From assembly GCA_023441055.1 (NCBI GenBank), contig JAEZQY010000017.1, positions 105,540 through 169,539 on the forward strand: 64,000 bases of DNA. The letters run 5' to 3'. The stretch comes from Bacillota bacterium. GTDB lineage: Bacteria > Bacillota > Bacilli > Paenibacillales > UBA4045. Below, piece after piece: positions 25,881-34,562 of the stretch. The position numbers and the translations under genes were made by a program. Below the pieces are notes generated by a model. The model was given only the letters and a program-made list of their open reading frames with translations, was not told where the DNA came from and ran no database searches. The stretch's first letter is position 1. Every line of letters starts with the position of its first letter.

Positions 25881-26198
25881 TTACCCGCTGATGTACGAGC
25901 AGCAGTAATCAGTTACAGAGCGAATCTCCAGTTTAAACGTTGAATTTGCCGGAACCGTGAACTCACCTTCGCCCTGAATTTCAATCCAGTCGCTCGAGCC
26001 CGGGAGTTGCACGCGCAGTTCACCTGCGAGAATCTCCATGATTTCCTTGGCATCGGTTCCGAATTCATAATCCCCAGGCAGCATGATCCCCAGCGTCTTC
26101 TTCGTACCATCAGCGAATAACACGGTACGGCTCGTCACCTTGCCATCAAAATACACATTAGCCTTCTTCACGATTGTCACTTGCTCGAATTGACTCAT
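25881..26198 (-). CDS. ppnP: Pyrimidine/purine nucleoside phosphorylase PpnP-like
   Basis: A 105-residue single-domain cupin of the PpnP (DUF1255, YaiE) family, which phosphorolyses several nucleosides to free base and ribose-1-phosphate. Characteristic blocks are NVYFDGKVTSRTV, GIMLPGDYEFGTDAKEIMEI, GELRVQLPGSSDWIEI and FTVPANSTFKLEI, ending in a typical TDYCCSY. Its length matches the E. coli protein. It is a small single gene after GH42 and 68 bases from the tkt terminator. Confidence 0.9.
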   Translation of the reverse strand: MSQFEQVTIVKKANVYFDGKVTSRTVLFADGTKKTLGIMLPGDYEFGTDAKEIMEILAGELRVQLPGSSDWIEIQGEGEFTVPANSTFKLEIRSVTDYCCSYISG

Positions 26199-26267
26199 CT
26201 TCTCATTCTCCCTCTCCAGCTCATCTAATCCGACAGAACCTCTCCGCGCAGCATGCGAATCAAAATA

Positions 26268-26300
26268 ACCCGCCCCCGCTGTTGCCAGCAGGAGACGGGT
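26268..26300 (-). terminator. tkt terminator
   Basis: Minus-strand arms ACCCG (26300-26296) and CGGGT (26272-26268), with an inner CTGC-type pair, are followed by TATTTTG. It lies about 12 bases past the tkt stop. Confidence 0.65.
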
Positions 26301-26311
26301 CTTTAATAGAT

Positions 26312-28330
26312 TTACAACAAAGCCTTGGTCTTGGCGACTACATTGTCAACGGTGAAGCCGTACTCCTGAATCACGCGATCGCCAGGGGCGGAAGCACCGA
26401 AGGTGCTGATGCCCAGAACCGCGCCCTTGTCTCCAACATAACGCTCCCAGCCGAGTGGATAAGCCATCTCAATAGCCAGACGCGCCTTGATATCAGCCGG
26501 CAATATGGAAGCCTTGTAGTCAGCCGATTGCTGCTCGAAGTTCTCCCAGCTTGGCATGCTGACTACACGAACATGGATACCTTGCTCAGCGAGTGCCTGC
26601 TGCGACTTGATAGCCAGTTGCACTTCGGAGCCTGTTGCGATCAAGATCGCTTGCGGCTTGCCGTTAGCGGCTTCAGACAGCACGTACGCGCCCTTGTCTA
26701 CACCTTCTTGTGCCTTCTCAGCTGTACCAGCCAATTGTGGAAGCGCATGTCTAGTCAGCACCAGCGCAATTGGACCATCTTGATGGGTCATCGCGAAGCG
26801 CCATGCTGCATTGGTCTCATTGCCGTCCGCTGGACGAATGACCGTTACATTCGGGATAATCCGCAGCGCAGGTAGCTGTTCGATCGGCTCATGAGTCGGA
26901 CCATCCTCACCTACTGCGATGGAGTCATGTGTCAAGACATACACGACTGGCAGCCCTTGAATCGCGCTCAGACGCACGGCAGGACGCAGGTAGTCCGAGA
27001 ATACGAAGAATGTGCCGACATAAGGCTTCACACCGCCGTGCAGTGCCATGCCGTTAGCAGCGGCAGCCATACCGAACTCACGTACACCAAAGTATACATT
27101 GCGTCCGCTATAGTCATCACGCGTATAGATGCCAATGCCCTTCATATGGGTATTCGTCGACGATTCCAAGTCAGCGGAGCCGCCAATCAAGTAAGGTACG
27201 CGCTTCGCAATCGCATTGAGCGCGGCACCAGATGTAGCGCGGGTCGCAAGCGACTTATCATCTGACGAGTAGGATGGAAGATCCGCATCCCAATCTGCAG
27301 GCAGCTTGCCTGCAATCGCATCATTGAACTGGCTCGCAAGCTCAGGATAAGCCGAGCTGTATTGTGCAAACTGGTCATTCCAAGCTTGTTCCTTAGCAGC
27401 GCCTTCCGCGCGCAGTCCAGCGAAGTGCTCACGCACTTCATTCGGTACATGGAATTCATCATGCTCCCACTCGTAGTATTGCTTCGTCAGAACAGCTTCG
27501 TCCTTGCCCAGCGGAGAACCGTGAGGACCTACTGATCCGCCCTTGCCCTGCTTGTTCGGACTGCCGTAGCCGATTACCGTCTTCACCTCGATCAAGGTTG
27601 GACGGGACAGGTCAGCCTTAGCTTCAGCAATAGCCTTATTGATTGCGGCCAGATCATTGCCGTCCTCTACGAACAGCGTCTGCCAGCCATAGCCCTGGAA
27701 GCGAGTCTGCACATCCTCGGAGAAGGACAGACCGATCTCGCCGTCCAGTGAGATGTCATTGGAATCATACAGGACGATCAGCTTGCCCAGCTTGTAATGG
27801 GCGGCCAGTGATGCAGCTTCGCTGGAGATCCCTTCCATCAGGTCCCCGTCACCACAGATGGAATACGTGAAGTGATTGATAATGTCATATTGATCCTTAT
27901 TGTACACCGCAGCCAGATGCGCTTCGGCCATCGCCATTCCCACTGCCATCGCGATTCCCTGTCCCAGCGGTCCAGTCGTAGCGTCTACACCGGAAGTATG
28001 TCCGAATTCAGGATGTCCTGGCGTCTTGCTCCCCCATTGACGGAAGGACTTGATCTCCTCCATCGTGAGATCCTCATATCCGTATAGATGCAGCAAGCTG
28101 TAGAGCAGCATCGAGCCGTGACCAGCGGATAATACGAAGCGATCGCGATTGATCCACTTCGGATTTCCAGGATTGTGGTTCATAAATTTAGACCATAGCT
28201 CGTAAGCCATAGCGGCAGTTCCTAGCGGCATGCCGGGATGGCCGGAATTCGCCTTCTCGATCGCATCGATCGATAATGTGCGAATGGTGTCGATCGCGCG
28301 TTGTTCAATAGAACGTTCTCCTATACTCAT
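26312..28330 (-). CDS. tkt: Transketolase
   Basis: A 672-residue thiamine-diphosphate enzyme of the pentose phosphate pathway that moves two-carbon units between sugar phosphates. The ThDP/metal motif GDGDLMEGISSEAASLAAH lies near residue 154; earlier GHPGMPLGTAAMAYELW (near 30) and later FGVREFGMAAAANGMALHGG (near 410) and the LTHDSIAVGEDGPTHEP loop are intact. Length equals typical bacterial Tkt. It is transcribed alone, divergent from a LysR regulator, with a TATAATTGG element about 45 bases upstream of the start. Confidence 0.98.
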   Translation of the reverse strand: MSIGERSIEQRAIDTIRTLSIDAIEKANSGHPGMPLGTAAMAYELWSKFMNHNPGNPKWINRDRFVLSAGHGSMLLYSLLHLYGYEDLTMEEIKSFRQWGSKTPGHPEFGHTSGVDATTGPLGQGIAMAVGMAMAEAHLAAVYNKDQYDIINHFTYSICGDGDLMEGISSEAASLAAHYKLGKLIVLYDSNDISLDGEIGLSFSEDVQTRFQGYGWQTLFVEDGNDLAAINKAIAEAKADLSRPTLIEVKTVIGYGSPNKQGKGGSVGPHGSPLGKDEAVLTKQYYEWEHDEFHVPNEVREHFAGLRAEGAAKEQAWNDQFAQYSSAYPELASQFNDAIAGKLPADWDADLPSYSSDDKSLATRATSGAALNAIAKRVPYLIGGSADLESSTNTHMKGIGIYTRDDYSGRNVYFGVREFGMAAAANGMALHGGVKPYVGTFFVFSDYLRPAVRLSAIQGLPVVYVLTHDSIAVGEDGPTHEPIEQLPALRIIPNVTVIRPADGNETNAAWRFAMTHQDGPIALVLTRHALPQLAGTAEKAQEGVDKGAYVLSEAANGKPQAILIATGSEVQLAIKSQQALAEQGIHVRVVSMPSWENFEQQSADYKASILPADIKARLAIEMAYPLGWERYVGDKGAVLGISTFGASAPGDRVIQEYGFTVDNVVAKTKALL

Positions 28331-28451
28331 TGCGTAGTCCTCCTCATTCTTTGTCCAATTATAGCTTGCACAATTGTAACACTTGCTTACTCACTTTTCC
28401 AGAGTTGTACAATGCTCTTAGCTCTTATTATAATGGATTCATTGGTATAAA

Positions 28452-28471
28452 TATAATTGATATTGATTATA
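28452..28471. promoter_or_regulatory. AT-rich palindrome before the LysR gene
   Basis: TATAATTGATATTGATTATA is a 20-base imperfect palindrome (16 of 20 positions symmetrical), 25 bases before the LysR-type start and in the gap shared with tkt. Its position suits an autoregulatory LysR operator; that is inference only. Confidence 0.35.
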
Positions 28472-28496
28472 GCTGGTATAAAAGGAGCTTATATGT

Positions 28497-29378
28497 ATGA
28501 ATCTTGAGCTATATCGCATCTTCTATCTAGCGGCCAAGGAGCGAAATCTGTCGCGGGCAGCCGAACGTCTCTACGTGACTCAACCGAGCGTCAGCCATGC
28601 GATCAAGCAACTGGAGGAAGGTCTGTCGATTACCTTATTCCACAGAGGTCCCAAGGGGGTAACACTGACCGATGAAGGCAGCATCCTCTTCGAGCATGTC
28701 CAGCAAGCGCTTGATGCCTTGGAGTCAGCGGAGCGACTGCTCTCAGAGACGGCCGGATTAGTGCGCGGTGAGCTTCGCATCGGCGGTGGAGATTCCCTTA
28801 TTAAGTATTATCTGCTGACACATCTAAGCGCCTTCTGCAGCGACTATCCACAGATCCGCTTGAATCTGGTCAATGGCACAACCGCCGAAATCATCCAGCA
28901 GGTCAAGGCAGGCCGAATCGACTTCGGCATCATTCGCTTACCTATACAGGATGACTCGCTGATCGCGCTTGAGGCCATAACCGTAGACGACTGCTTCGTC
29001 GCTGGACCGCGCTTCGCCCATCTCGCCGCTGAACCGATTACGCTGGCTGATCTTCAGCAATATCCGATTATTCTATTCACTAGGACCAGCACGTCGCGGA
29101 AGTTCATAGAAGAATTCGCCGCCATGCACGGCGTGTCGCTGGAGCCCGAGATCGAGCTGGCCAGCGTAGATTTATTGATCGAATTCGCCAAGGCCGGGCT
29201 CGGCATCTCCTTCGTCACCCGGCAGTTCGTGCAGCAGGACTTCGATAACGGCTCGCTGGTGGAGCTGCCGCTTGCTCAGCCCATCCCTTCCCGCAAGGTG
29301 GGGATTGTGTATCTGAAGAATAGACGCCTATCTCCTGCTACTAGTATGTTCATTAAGAAGTATCTGCAAATTAATTAA
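28497..29378 (+). CDS. LysR-family transcriptional regulator
   Basis: A 293-residue regulator. The winged helix-turn-helix is at residues 1-60 (FYLAAKERNLSRAAERLYVT, QPSVSHAIKQLEEGL), followed by a linker helix and a two-lobed effector domain (ELRIGGGDSLIKYYLLTHLS; AGLGISFVTRQFV). AAAAGGAGC lies before the ATG. It is divergent from tkt and ends inside the convergent purU 3' end, overlapping it by 8 bases. Possible targets are tkt or itself; no effector can be named. Confidence 0.93.
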   Translation: MNLELYRIFYLAAKERNLSRAAERLYVTQPSVSHAIKQLEEGLSITLFHRGPKGVTLTDEGSILFEHVQQALDALESAERLLSETAGLVRGELRIGGGDSLIKYYLLTHLSAFCSDYPQIRLNLVNGTTAEIIQQVKAGRIDFGIIRLPIQDDSLIALEAITVDDCFVAGPRFAHLAAEPITLADLQQYPIILFTRTSTSRKFIEEFAAMHGVSLEPEIELASVDLLIEFAKAGLGISFVTRQFVQQDFDNGSLVELPLAQPIPSRKVGIVYLKNRRLSPATSMFIKKYLQIN

Positions 29379-30270
29379 AAACGACCGTCTTATTCTGATG
29401 AACGAGAATGCGATCCTCTACATACCAGTCCACTGCGCGCGCCAGCACAGTACGCTCGATATGTCGGCCGATGCGCTTCAGCTCATCGACATTATTACGG
29501 TGGCTCACGCGCTGCACATCCTGTTCAATAATCGGGCCGCCATCGAGCTCCTCCGTAACGAAGTGCGCCGTTGCGCCGATGATCTTCACTCCGCGGCTAT
29601 AAGCCTGAGCATATGGCTTGCCGCCGACGAAGGCGGGCAGGAAGGAGTGATGGATGTTGATGATGCGATTCTGGAAGTGCCCGATCACATCGCCGGAGAC
29701 AATCTGCATATACCGCGCCAGCACGATCAGATCAACCTGGCCCAGCACCAGCTCCAATTGACGCGCTTCCGCTTCCTTCTTGGTATCCGGTGTAACCGGA
29801 ATGTGGTGGTAGGGGATGCCGAATGATTCGGTCAGCTCCCGCATATCTGGATGATTGCTGATCACCATCGCAATATCCGCGTATAGCTCTCCGGCCTCCC
29901 ACTGCCATAACAGCTCGCGCAGGCAATGATCCTCCTTGGATACGAAGATGGCTAGCCGCTTCTTAATGCTCGCGCGCTCAATCATCCATGTCATATCGAA
30001 GTCCTGTACGGCGATCTGGAATCCAGAGCGCAGCTCTTCAATCCGCTCATCCAGCCGTTCTAGATCGAATTCGATGCGGATGAAGAACATGCCGCCCTCT
30101 GGATCCATCGTATATTGATCGGATTGCACAATATTCGCGCCTTGCTCGAATAGAAACCGCGATACCGCGGCGACAATGCCAGGTTGATCCGGGCAGGAGA
30201 TGAGCATTCTCGCCCGATTCTGATGATGATCAACCGTAATCGGTTGATCGCTATGAAGCTTACGTGTCAT
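29371..30270 (-). CDS. purU: Formyltetrahydrofolate deformylase
   Basis: About 299 residues. PurU hydrolyses 10-formyltetrahydrofolate to formate and tetrahydrofolate, balancing one-carbon pools. An N-terminal ACT domain (ISCPDQPGIVAAVSRFLFEQ) is followed by the formyltransferase-like catalytic domain with INIHHSFLPAFVGGKPYAQA and ATAHFVTEELDGGPIIEQDV, containing the Asn/His/Asp catalytic set. ATG 30270 has TTGGAGGGAAG upstream, so the longer frame to 30312, which overlaps nfo, is rejected. It lies 20 bases after nfo on the same strand and is likely co-transcribed. Confidence 0.95.
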   Translation of the reverse strand: MTRKLHSDQPITVDHHQNRARMLISCPDQPGIVAAVSRFLFEQGANIVQSDQYTMDPEGGMFFIRIEFDLERLDERIEELRSGFQIAVQDFDMTWMIERASIKKRLAIFVSKEDHCLRELLWQWEAGELYADIAMVISNHPDMRELTESFGIPYHHIPVTPDTKKEAEARQLELVLGQVDLIVLARYMQIVSGDVIGHFQNRIINIHHSFLPAFVGGKPYAQAYSRGVKIIGATAHFVTEELDGGPIIEQDVQRVSHRNNVDELKRIGRHIERTVLARAVDWYVEDRILVHQNKTVVFN

Positions 30271-30290
30271 GATTGATCTTCCCTCCAACT

Positions 30291-31409
30291 CTAGTGCTGT
30301 CCTGACAGCCATACCGTAATACGTTGATTCACTTGCTCCTCGCTCAGATCGCCGGATAAGACGCGATGCTCGATGAGCTGATCGTAGATACGCTCCATCG
30401 GCTCGCGCGGATCTGCCTTGCGCGCCTTGGCATCACTCTTCAGAAGGTCCCAGCTGCGCAACACATATTCGCGAGCATCCAGCTCCTGCTTGTTCGCGAA
30501 GAAGGCGATGCGCTCGACATCCTCCATGAACTCCCCGCCGAACCGGCTCTCAACCGCACCGCCTAGCAGAGCGATTTCCGCCTCGTACATCGGGCGCTCC
30601 TTGCCGTCAACCTTGCCGATCCACGGTGTCTCGAGAATGAACGGCAGATGCTTCAGCGCTTCGTTCTGTGTAATTCTCTTAATTGCATCATAACCTATAT
30701 AACCTGAGCCAAGCGGCGTATGGCGGTCCTTGCTCGCCCCCCGCGGATTCTTGCTGTCATTCAGATGGATAACCGCAATTCGATCCAGCCCCACGATGCG
30801 GTCGAACTCCTGGAACACAGCGTCCGTGTCATTGACAATATCATAGCCTGCATCATGCACGTGACAGGTATCCAGACAGACGGTCAGACGAGTATTGTCC
30901 TCGACCTTGTCCATAATCGCGGCGAGCTCCTCGAAGGATCGCCCAATCTCTGTTCCCTTACCGGCCATCGTCTCCAGCGCGATATTCACGCCGCTGCCGG
31001 CTGTTCCCTTCAGCACTTCATTCAAGCCCTCGGCGATTCGATTCACGCCATACTCGGCATCCTTCTCGGTATAGGCACCTGGATGCAGCACAATATTCTT
31101 CACACCTATATAGGAAGTCCGATGGATCTCCTGCTGGAGGAAGTCCACCGCCAGCTCGAAGGTGTTGCTCTTATACGAGCCCAGATTAATAATATATGGC
31201 GCATGGACGATGATATCCTCTACCGTGATCCCATCCTTAGCCATGAACGATTTGCCCTCTTCAATATATTGCTCTTCAATCGGCTTACGCCTCGTATTCT
31301 GCGGTGCGCCTGTATAGATCATGAAGCTGCTGGAGCCGTAACCTGCAGCTTCTTCAGCCGCATTAAGCAGTCCCTTATCGGAAAATGATACATGAGAACC
31401 TATCTTCAT
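30291..31409 (-). CDS. nfo: Endonuclease IV with extended C terminus
   Basis: About 372 residues. This zinc-dependent AP endonuclease cuts DNA 5' of abasic sites in base-excision repair. The TIM barrel carries KIGSHVSFSDKGLLNAAEEA at the start, NIVLHPGAYT, LETMAGKGTEIG, LDTCHVHDAGYD and AVIHLNDSKNPRGASKDRH, with the metal-binding His/Asp/Glu residues in place. Typical enzymes have 280-300 residues; here a further tail of about 80, rich in charged residues (ELDAREYVLRSWDLLKSDAK), follows the barrel and contains no motif I know. The ATG at 31409 has GGGGGA upstream. Confidence 0.94.
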   Translation of the reverse strand: MKIGSHVSFSDKGLLNAAEEAAGYGSSSFMIYTGAPQNTRRKPIEEQYIEEGKSFMAKDGITVEDIIVHAPYIINLGSYKSNTFELAVDFLQQEIHRTSYIGVKNIVLHPGAYTEKDAEYGVNRIAEGLNEVLKGTAGSGVNIALETMAGKGTEIGRSFEELAAIMDKVEDNTRLTVCLDTCHVHDAGYDIVNDTDAVFQEFDRIVGLDRIAVIHLNDSKNPRGASKDRHTPLGSGYIGYDAIKRITQNEALKHLPFILETPWIGKVDGKERPMYEAEIALLGGAVESRFGGEFMEDVERIAFFANKQELDAREYVLRSWDLLKSDAKARKADPREPMERIYDQLIEHRVLSGDLSEEQVNQRITVWLSGQH

Positions 31410-31503
31410 TCTCTCAATCCCCCAACTCATCATTTTAGTTCGTGAAAGTATATTTTAACATAAAGGATGAATGCTGTATAATGGGTACCGAGGTGAATGA
31501 TAG

Positions 31504-31935
31504 GTGTCGAACAACTTCTTCATGTGGTTTATCTTATTCTGGGTATTCATTCTGATCTTCTCCCTGTCAATAGGCGGTTACTTCATGTTCCGCAAGTTCT
31601 TCAAGGTGCTGCCGATGTCTGATGGAAAGTCCAAGCTGGACTGGCAGAATCATTATGTGGACGCAAGCCGGCATCTGTGGACGGAGGACTCGAAGGCCTT
31701 CCTCGAGAAGCTGGTCTCGCCTGTGCCCGGTCCGTTCCGTGATATCGCAAGACATACGATCTCAGCGAGAATCGGGCAGGTTGCGTTAGAGGCGGACGCT
31801 TCAGAAGTGACACGCGATCACTGTATCGAGGGGTATATTCTAGCCACGCCAGCCAGAGACTATAGAAGTCTGGTTACCTTCCTCGAGAAGGAGCAGATTG
31901 ATTACCGCGCTTATGAGCATCTGATGAACAAGTGA
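31504..31935 (+). CDS. DUF2621-family membrane protein (YneK-like)
   Basis: A 143-residue protein with one N-terminal membrane helix (FFMWFILFWVFILIFSLSIG, residues 4-23) and a cytoplasmic domain of about 110 residues (DWQNHYVDASRHLWTEDSKA, AIGQVALEADASE-like helix, then YILATPARDYRSLVTFLEKE). This matches the Bacillus YneK/DUF2621 family, which has no known function. The start is GTG at 31504, with GAGGTG 8 bases upstream. It is a single gene, divergent from nfo and followed by gdhA. Confidence 0.8.
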   Translation: MSNNFFMWFILFWVFILIFSLSIGGYFMFRKFFKVLPMSDGKSKLDWQNHYVDASRHLWTEDSKAFLEKLVSPVPGPFRDIARHTISARIGQVALEADASEVTRDHCIEGYILATPARDYRSLVTFLEKEQIDYRAYEHLMNK

Positions 31936-32062
31936 TTCACGCCGCTACAACGGGCGTAATTATGAAATTAATTCACTATGATAAATTTTTGTGATTAGTT
32001 GCAATGTGACATCATGTGTTACTATTCCTAGGTAACGCTAAACGTTAGGAAGGTGTGTCACA

Positions 32063-33439
32063 ATGACGACTCAAATATTCAATGAAGCAAGCCTTGCAGA
32101 GGCTCAGAAGTATGTAGACTCCGTCTATGAGACTGTGAAGAGAAGAAACCCCAACGAGAAGGAATTTCACCAAGCCGTGAAGGAAATCTTCGATTCCATC
32201 GTTCCAATATTCGTGAAAAACCCAAAATTTATCGAGCTCAGCATCCTCGATCGCATCGTCGAGCCTGAGCGGACTATTATATTCCGAGTGCCATGGGTAG
32301 ACGATCAAGGCAAGGTGCAGGTTAATCGCGGCTATCGTGTACAGTTCAACAGCTCGTTAGGTCCTTATAAGGGCGGCATCCGCTTTCACCCCTCTGTCAA
32401 TGCCAGCATCATTAAATTCCTGGGCTTCGAACAGATCCTCAAGAATTCCCTGACTGGTCAACCGATTGGCGGCGGCAAGGGCGGATCCGACTTCGATCCC
32501 AAGGGCAAGAGTGATAATGAGATCATGCGCTTCTGCCAGAGCTTCATGACCGAGCTGTATCGCCATATCGGTCCAGACGTTGACGTACCTGCTGGTGACA
32601 TCGGTGTAGGCGGACGTGAGATTGGCTACATGTTCGGCCAATACAAGCGAATTCGCGGCGGCAACGAAGCTGGCGTACTAACCGGCAAGGGCATCGGCTA
32701 CTTCGGCTCGCTGGGACGTACGGAAGCTACCGGGTACGGGTGTGTGTATTTTGTGAATGAGATGCTTGCTTCTAAGGGACTGGACTTCGCAGACAAGACC
32801 GTCGTCGTCTCAGGCTCCGGCAATGTATCCACCTATGCCATTGATAAGATTCATCAGCTTGGCGGCAAGGTTGTCGCGTGCAGCGATTCCAATGGATATG
32901 TGTATGATCCGAGTGGCATCAATCTGGATACCGTCAAGCAGCTGAAGGAAGTGGAGCGCAAGCGGATTAAGGAATACGTTGCGATACACCCGTCTGCGGT
33001 ATATACGGAAGGCTGCGAAGGCATCTGGACCATCCCTTGCGATGTGGCGCTGCCATGCGCTACGCAGAATGAGATCGACGAAGAATCGGCTAAGATTCTG
33101 GTCGCTAACGGAGTCATCGCAATTGGGGAAGGCGCGAATATGCCATCGACGCTGGAAGCCATTGAAGTATTCCAGCAGGGCGGCGTCCTGTTCGGCCCGG
33201 CCAAGGCGGCTAATGCTGGCGGAGTAGCGGTGTCGTCACTAGAGATGACGCAGAACAGCATGCGCCTCCAATGGACATTCGAAGAAGTCGACGCGAAGCT
33301 GCACACGATTATGTCCAACATCTATAATTCATGCGTGAATGCTGCTGAAGAATACGGCGCGCCAGGCAATCTAGTCGTAGGGGCGAATATCGCGGGCTTC
33401 CTCAAGGTAGCTAATGCAATGGCAGCACATGGCGTTTAA
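32063..33439 (+). CDS. gdhA: NADP-type glutamate dehydrogenase
   Basis: A 458-residue hexameric-type glutamate dehydrogenase that aminates 2-oxoglutarate. Substrate and catalytic blocks are FNSSLGPYKGGIRFHPSVNA, PIGGGKGGSDFDPKGKSD and VDVPAGDIGVGGREIGYMFG; the coenzyme domain has VVVSGSGNVSTYAIDK. The length and GGSDFDPKGKS variant fit the NADP-linked biosynthetic class. AGGAAGG lies before the ATG. A short TAACG-N5-CGTTA hairpin (32033-32047) sits next to this ribosome site and could affect translation. A strong terminator follows. Confidence 0.97.
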   Translation: MTTQIFNEASLAEAQKYVDSVYETVKRRNPNEKEFHQAVKEIFDSIVPIFVKNPKFIELSILDRIVEPERTIIFRVPWVDDQGKVQVNRGYRVQFNSSLGPYKGGIRFHPSVNASIIKFLGFEQILKNSLTGQPIGGGKGGSDFDPKGKSDNEIMRFCQSFMTELYRHIGPDVDVPAGDIGVGGREIGYMFGQYKRIRGGNEAGVLTGKGIGYFGSLGRTEATGYGCVYFVNEMLASKGLDFADKTVVVSGSGNVSTYAIDKIHQLGGKVVACSDSNGYVYDPSGINLDTVKQLKEVERKRIKEYVAIHPSAVYTEGCEGIWTIPCDVALPCATQNEIDEESAKILVANGVIAIGEGANMPSTLEAIEVFQQGGVLFGPAKAANAGGVAVSSLEMTQNSMRLQWTFEEVDAKLHTIMSNIYNSCVNAAEEYGAPGNLVVGANIAGFLKVANAMAAHGV

Positions 33440-33464
33440 TAAACATACTATATTTCATTCAACG

Positions 33465-33504
33465 CTCCCCGATTCGACGGCATCGTCATCGGGGAGTTTT
33501 TGTT
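33465..33504 (+). terminator. gdhA terminator
   Basis: CTCCCCGAT (33465-33473) pairs with ATCGGGGAG (33488-33496) and is followed directly by TTTTTGTT, a textbook Rho-independent terminator 25 bases past the stop. Confidence 0.92.
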
Positions 33505-33555
33505 GCGAACCATGCAGCTTCACTTTCCGACGTTGCACGCACCCGCGCAATCACA

Positions 33556-33584
33556 TTGACTTTCCACCTGCTTTTTCCTACGAT
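33556..33584 (+). promoter_or_regulatory. Sigma-A-type promoter for the alpha/beta hydrolase gene
   Basis: TTGACT (33556-33561), a 17-base spacer and TACGAT (33579-33584) lie about 50 bases before the start codon at 33636. Confidence 0.6.
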
Positions 33585-33635
33585 GAGAGAAGAGTCCCGC
33601 GTACAGTACTGCTAATCTGAAAGGACGGATTCGCC

Positions 33636-34547
33636 ATGCCGCTTCTACTCATCTTGCTTGTTCTCCTCTTCCTAATAGCTGCTCTCGTCTGGAATGCCGC
33701 AGTCCGCTCTCAGTCGCCTAAGCGCAAGCCTATTGAAAAGCTGCCTGAGTATCCATACGAAGCAATCGAATGGACTAGCGCAGGCGAGCCAATCCAGGGC
33801 TGGTTCATCCCGCCAGGCAGCACAGTAGAAGACCACGAGCAGCCTGCTCCGGTCATCGTCATTGCGCATGGCTGGGGATCGAATCGCTCCAGCATGCTGC
33901 GCTATGTCCCCTCCTTGCATGAGGAAGGGTATGCCATCCTGCTCTATGACGCGCGTGGTCACGGAGAGAGCGGTGATGTACACGCGGTATCCGGCCTGAC
34001 GATGCGTGATGATCTTCGAGCCGCAATCGCTTATGTCGCGACCAGACCTGACATCGATCGCAAGCGGATCGGCGTCATCGGCCATTCACTCGGCGCATTC
34101 GGCAGCATCCTAGCAGCTGGCAGCGGCGAACACCGAATGAAGGCGCTTGTAACGGATGCGATGCCTGCCCAGATCAGCACGATGGTAGCAGCTGAGCTCG
34201 GTCGCAAGAAGCTGCCTCGCTTCCCCTTCGTACAGCTAGTCCCAGCGATCATCGGCTTGCGTTCCGGCGCGCCGCGCAGTCAGTACGATCCAATATTAGC
34301 CATTAATCAATCCAGCACACCAATCCTGATGATTCATTCCAGAGGCGATGACTTCATTCCATCCACGGAGCTGGACTATGTAATCAGACACATAGTACGC
34401 AAGATTGACTATCTGTTTCTGACCAATGAAGGCCATGGATCTGCTGCCTACGAGGACGAATTCTGGAATCATACCCTATCCTTCTTCGAGAAGCATCTAG
34501 CACCCAGCGATGAACCGCCTAAGAGTTCCGATCAATATCAGATCTGA
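33636..34547 (+). CDS. Membrane-anchored alpha/beta hydrolase
   Basis: A 303-residue serine hydrolase. One N-terminal hydrophobic helix (residues 2-20) is a membrane anchor or uncleaved signal. The oxyanion region is IVIAHGWGSNRSSMLRYVPS, the nucleophile elbow GVIGHSLGAFGS (Ser near residue 153), the acid lies in IHSRGDDFIP (near 232) and the histidine in TNEGHGSAAY (near 268). The triad is complete. Substrate, ester or peptide, cannot be told. It has its own promoter and is convergent with a GNAT gene only 15 bases away, with no terminator visible between. Confidence 0.88.
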   Translation: MPLLLILLVLLFLIAALVWNAAVRSQSPKRKPIEKLPEYPYEAIEWTSAGEPIQGWFIPPGSTVEDHEQPAPVIVIAHGWGSNRSSMLRYVPSLHEEGYAILLYDARGHGESGDVHAVSGLTMRDDLRAAIAYVATRPDIDRKRIGVIGHSLGAFGSILAAGSGEHRMKALVTDAMPAQISTMVAAELGRKKLPRFPFVQLVPAIIGLRSGAPRSQYDPILAINQSSTPILMIHSRGDDFIPSTELDYVIRHIVRKIDYLFLTNEGHGSAAYEDEFWNHTLSFFEKHLAPSDEPPKSSDQYQI

Positions 34548-34562
34548 GACATATGAGCGATA

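Noticed and set aside
31440..32062. Riboswitch or T-box leader before gdhA or the DUF2621 gene
   Set aside because: Only a 5-bp hairpin next to the gdhA ribosome site was found; no conserved riboswitch core could be recognised.
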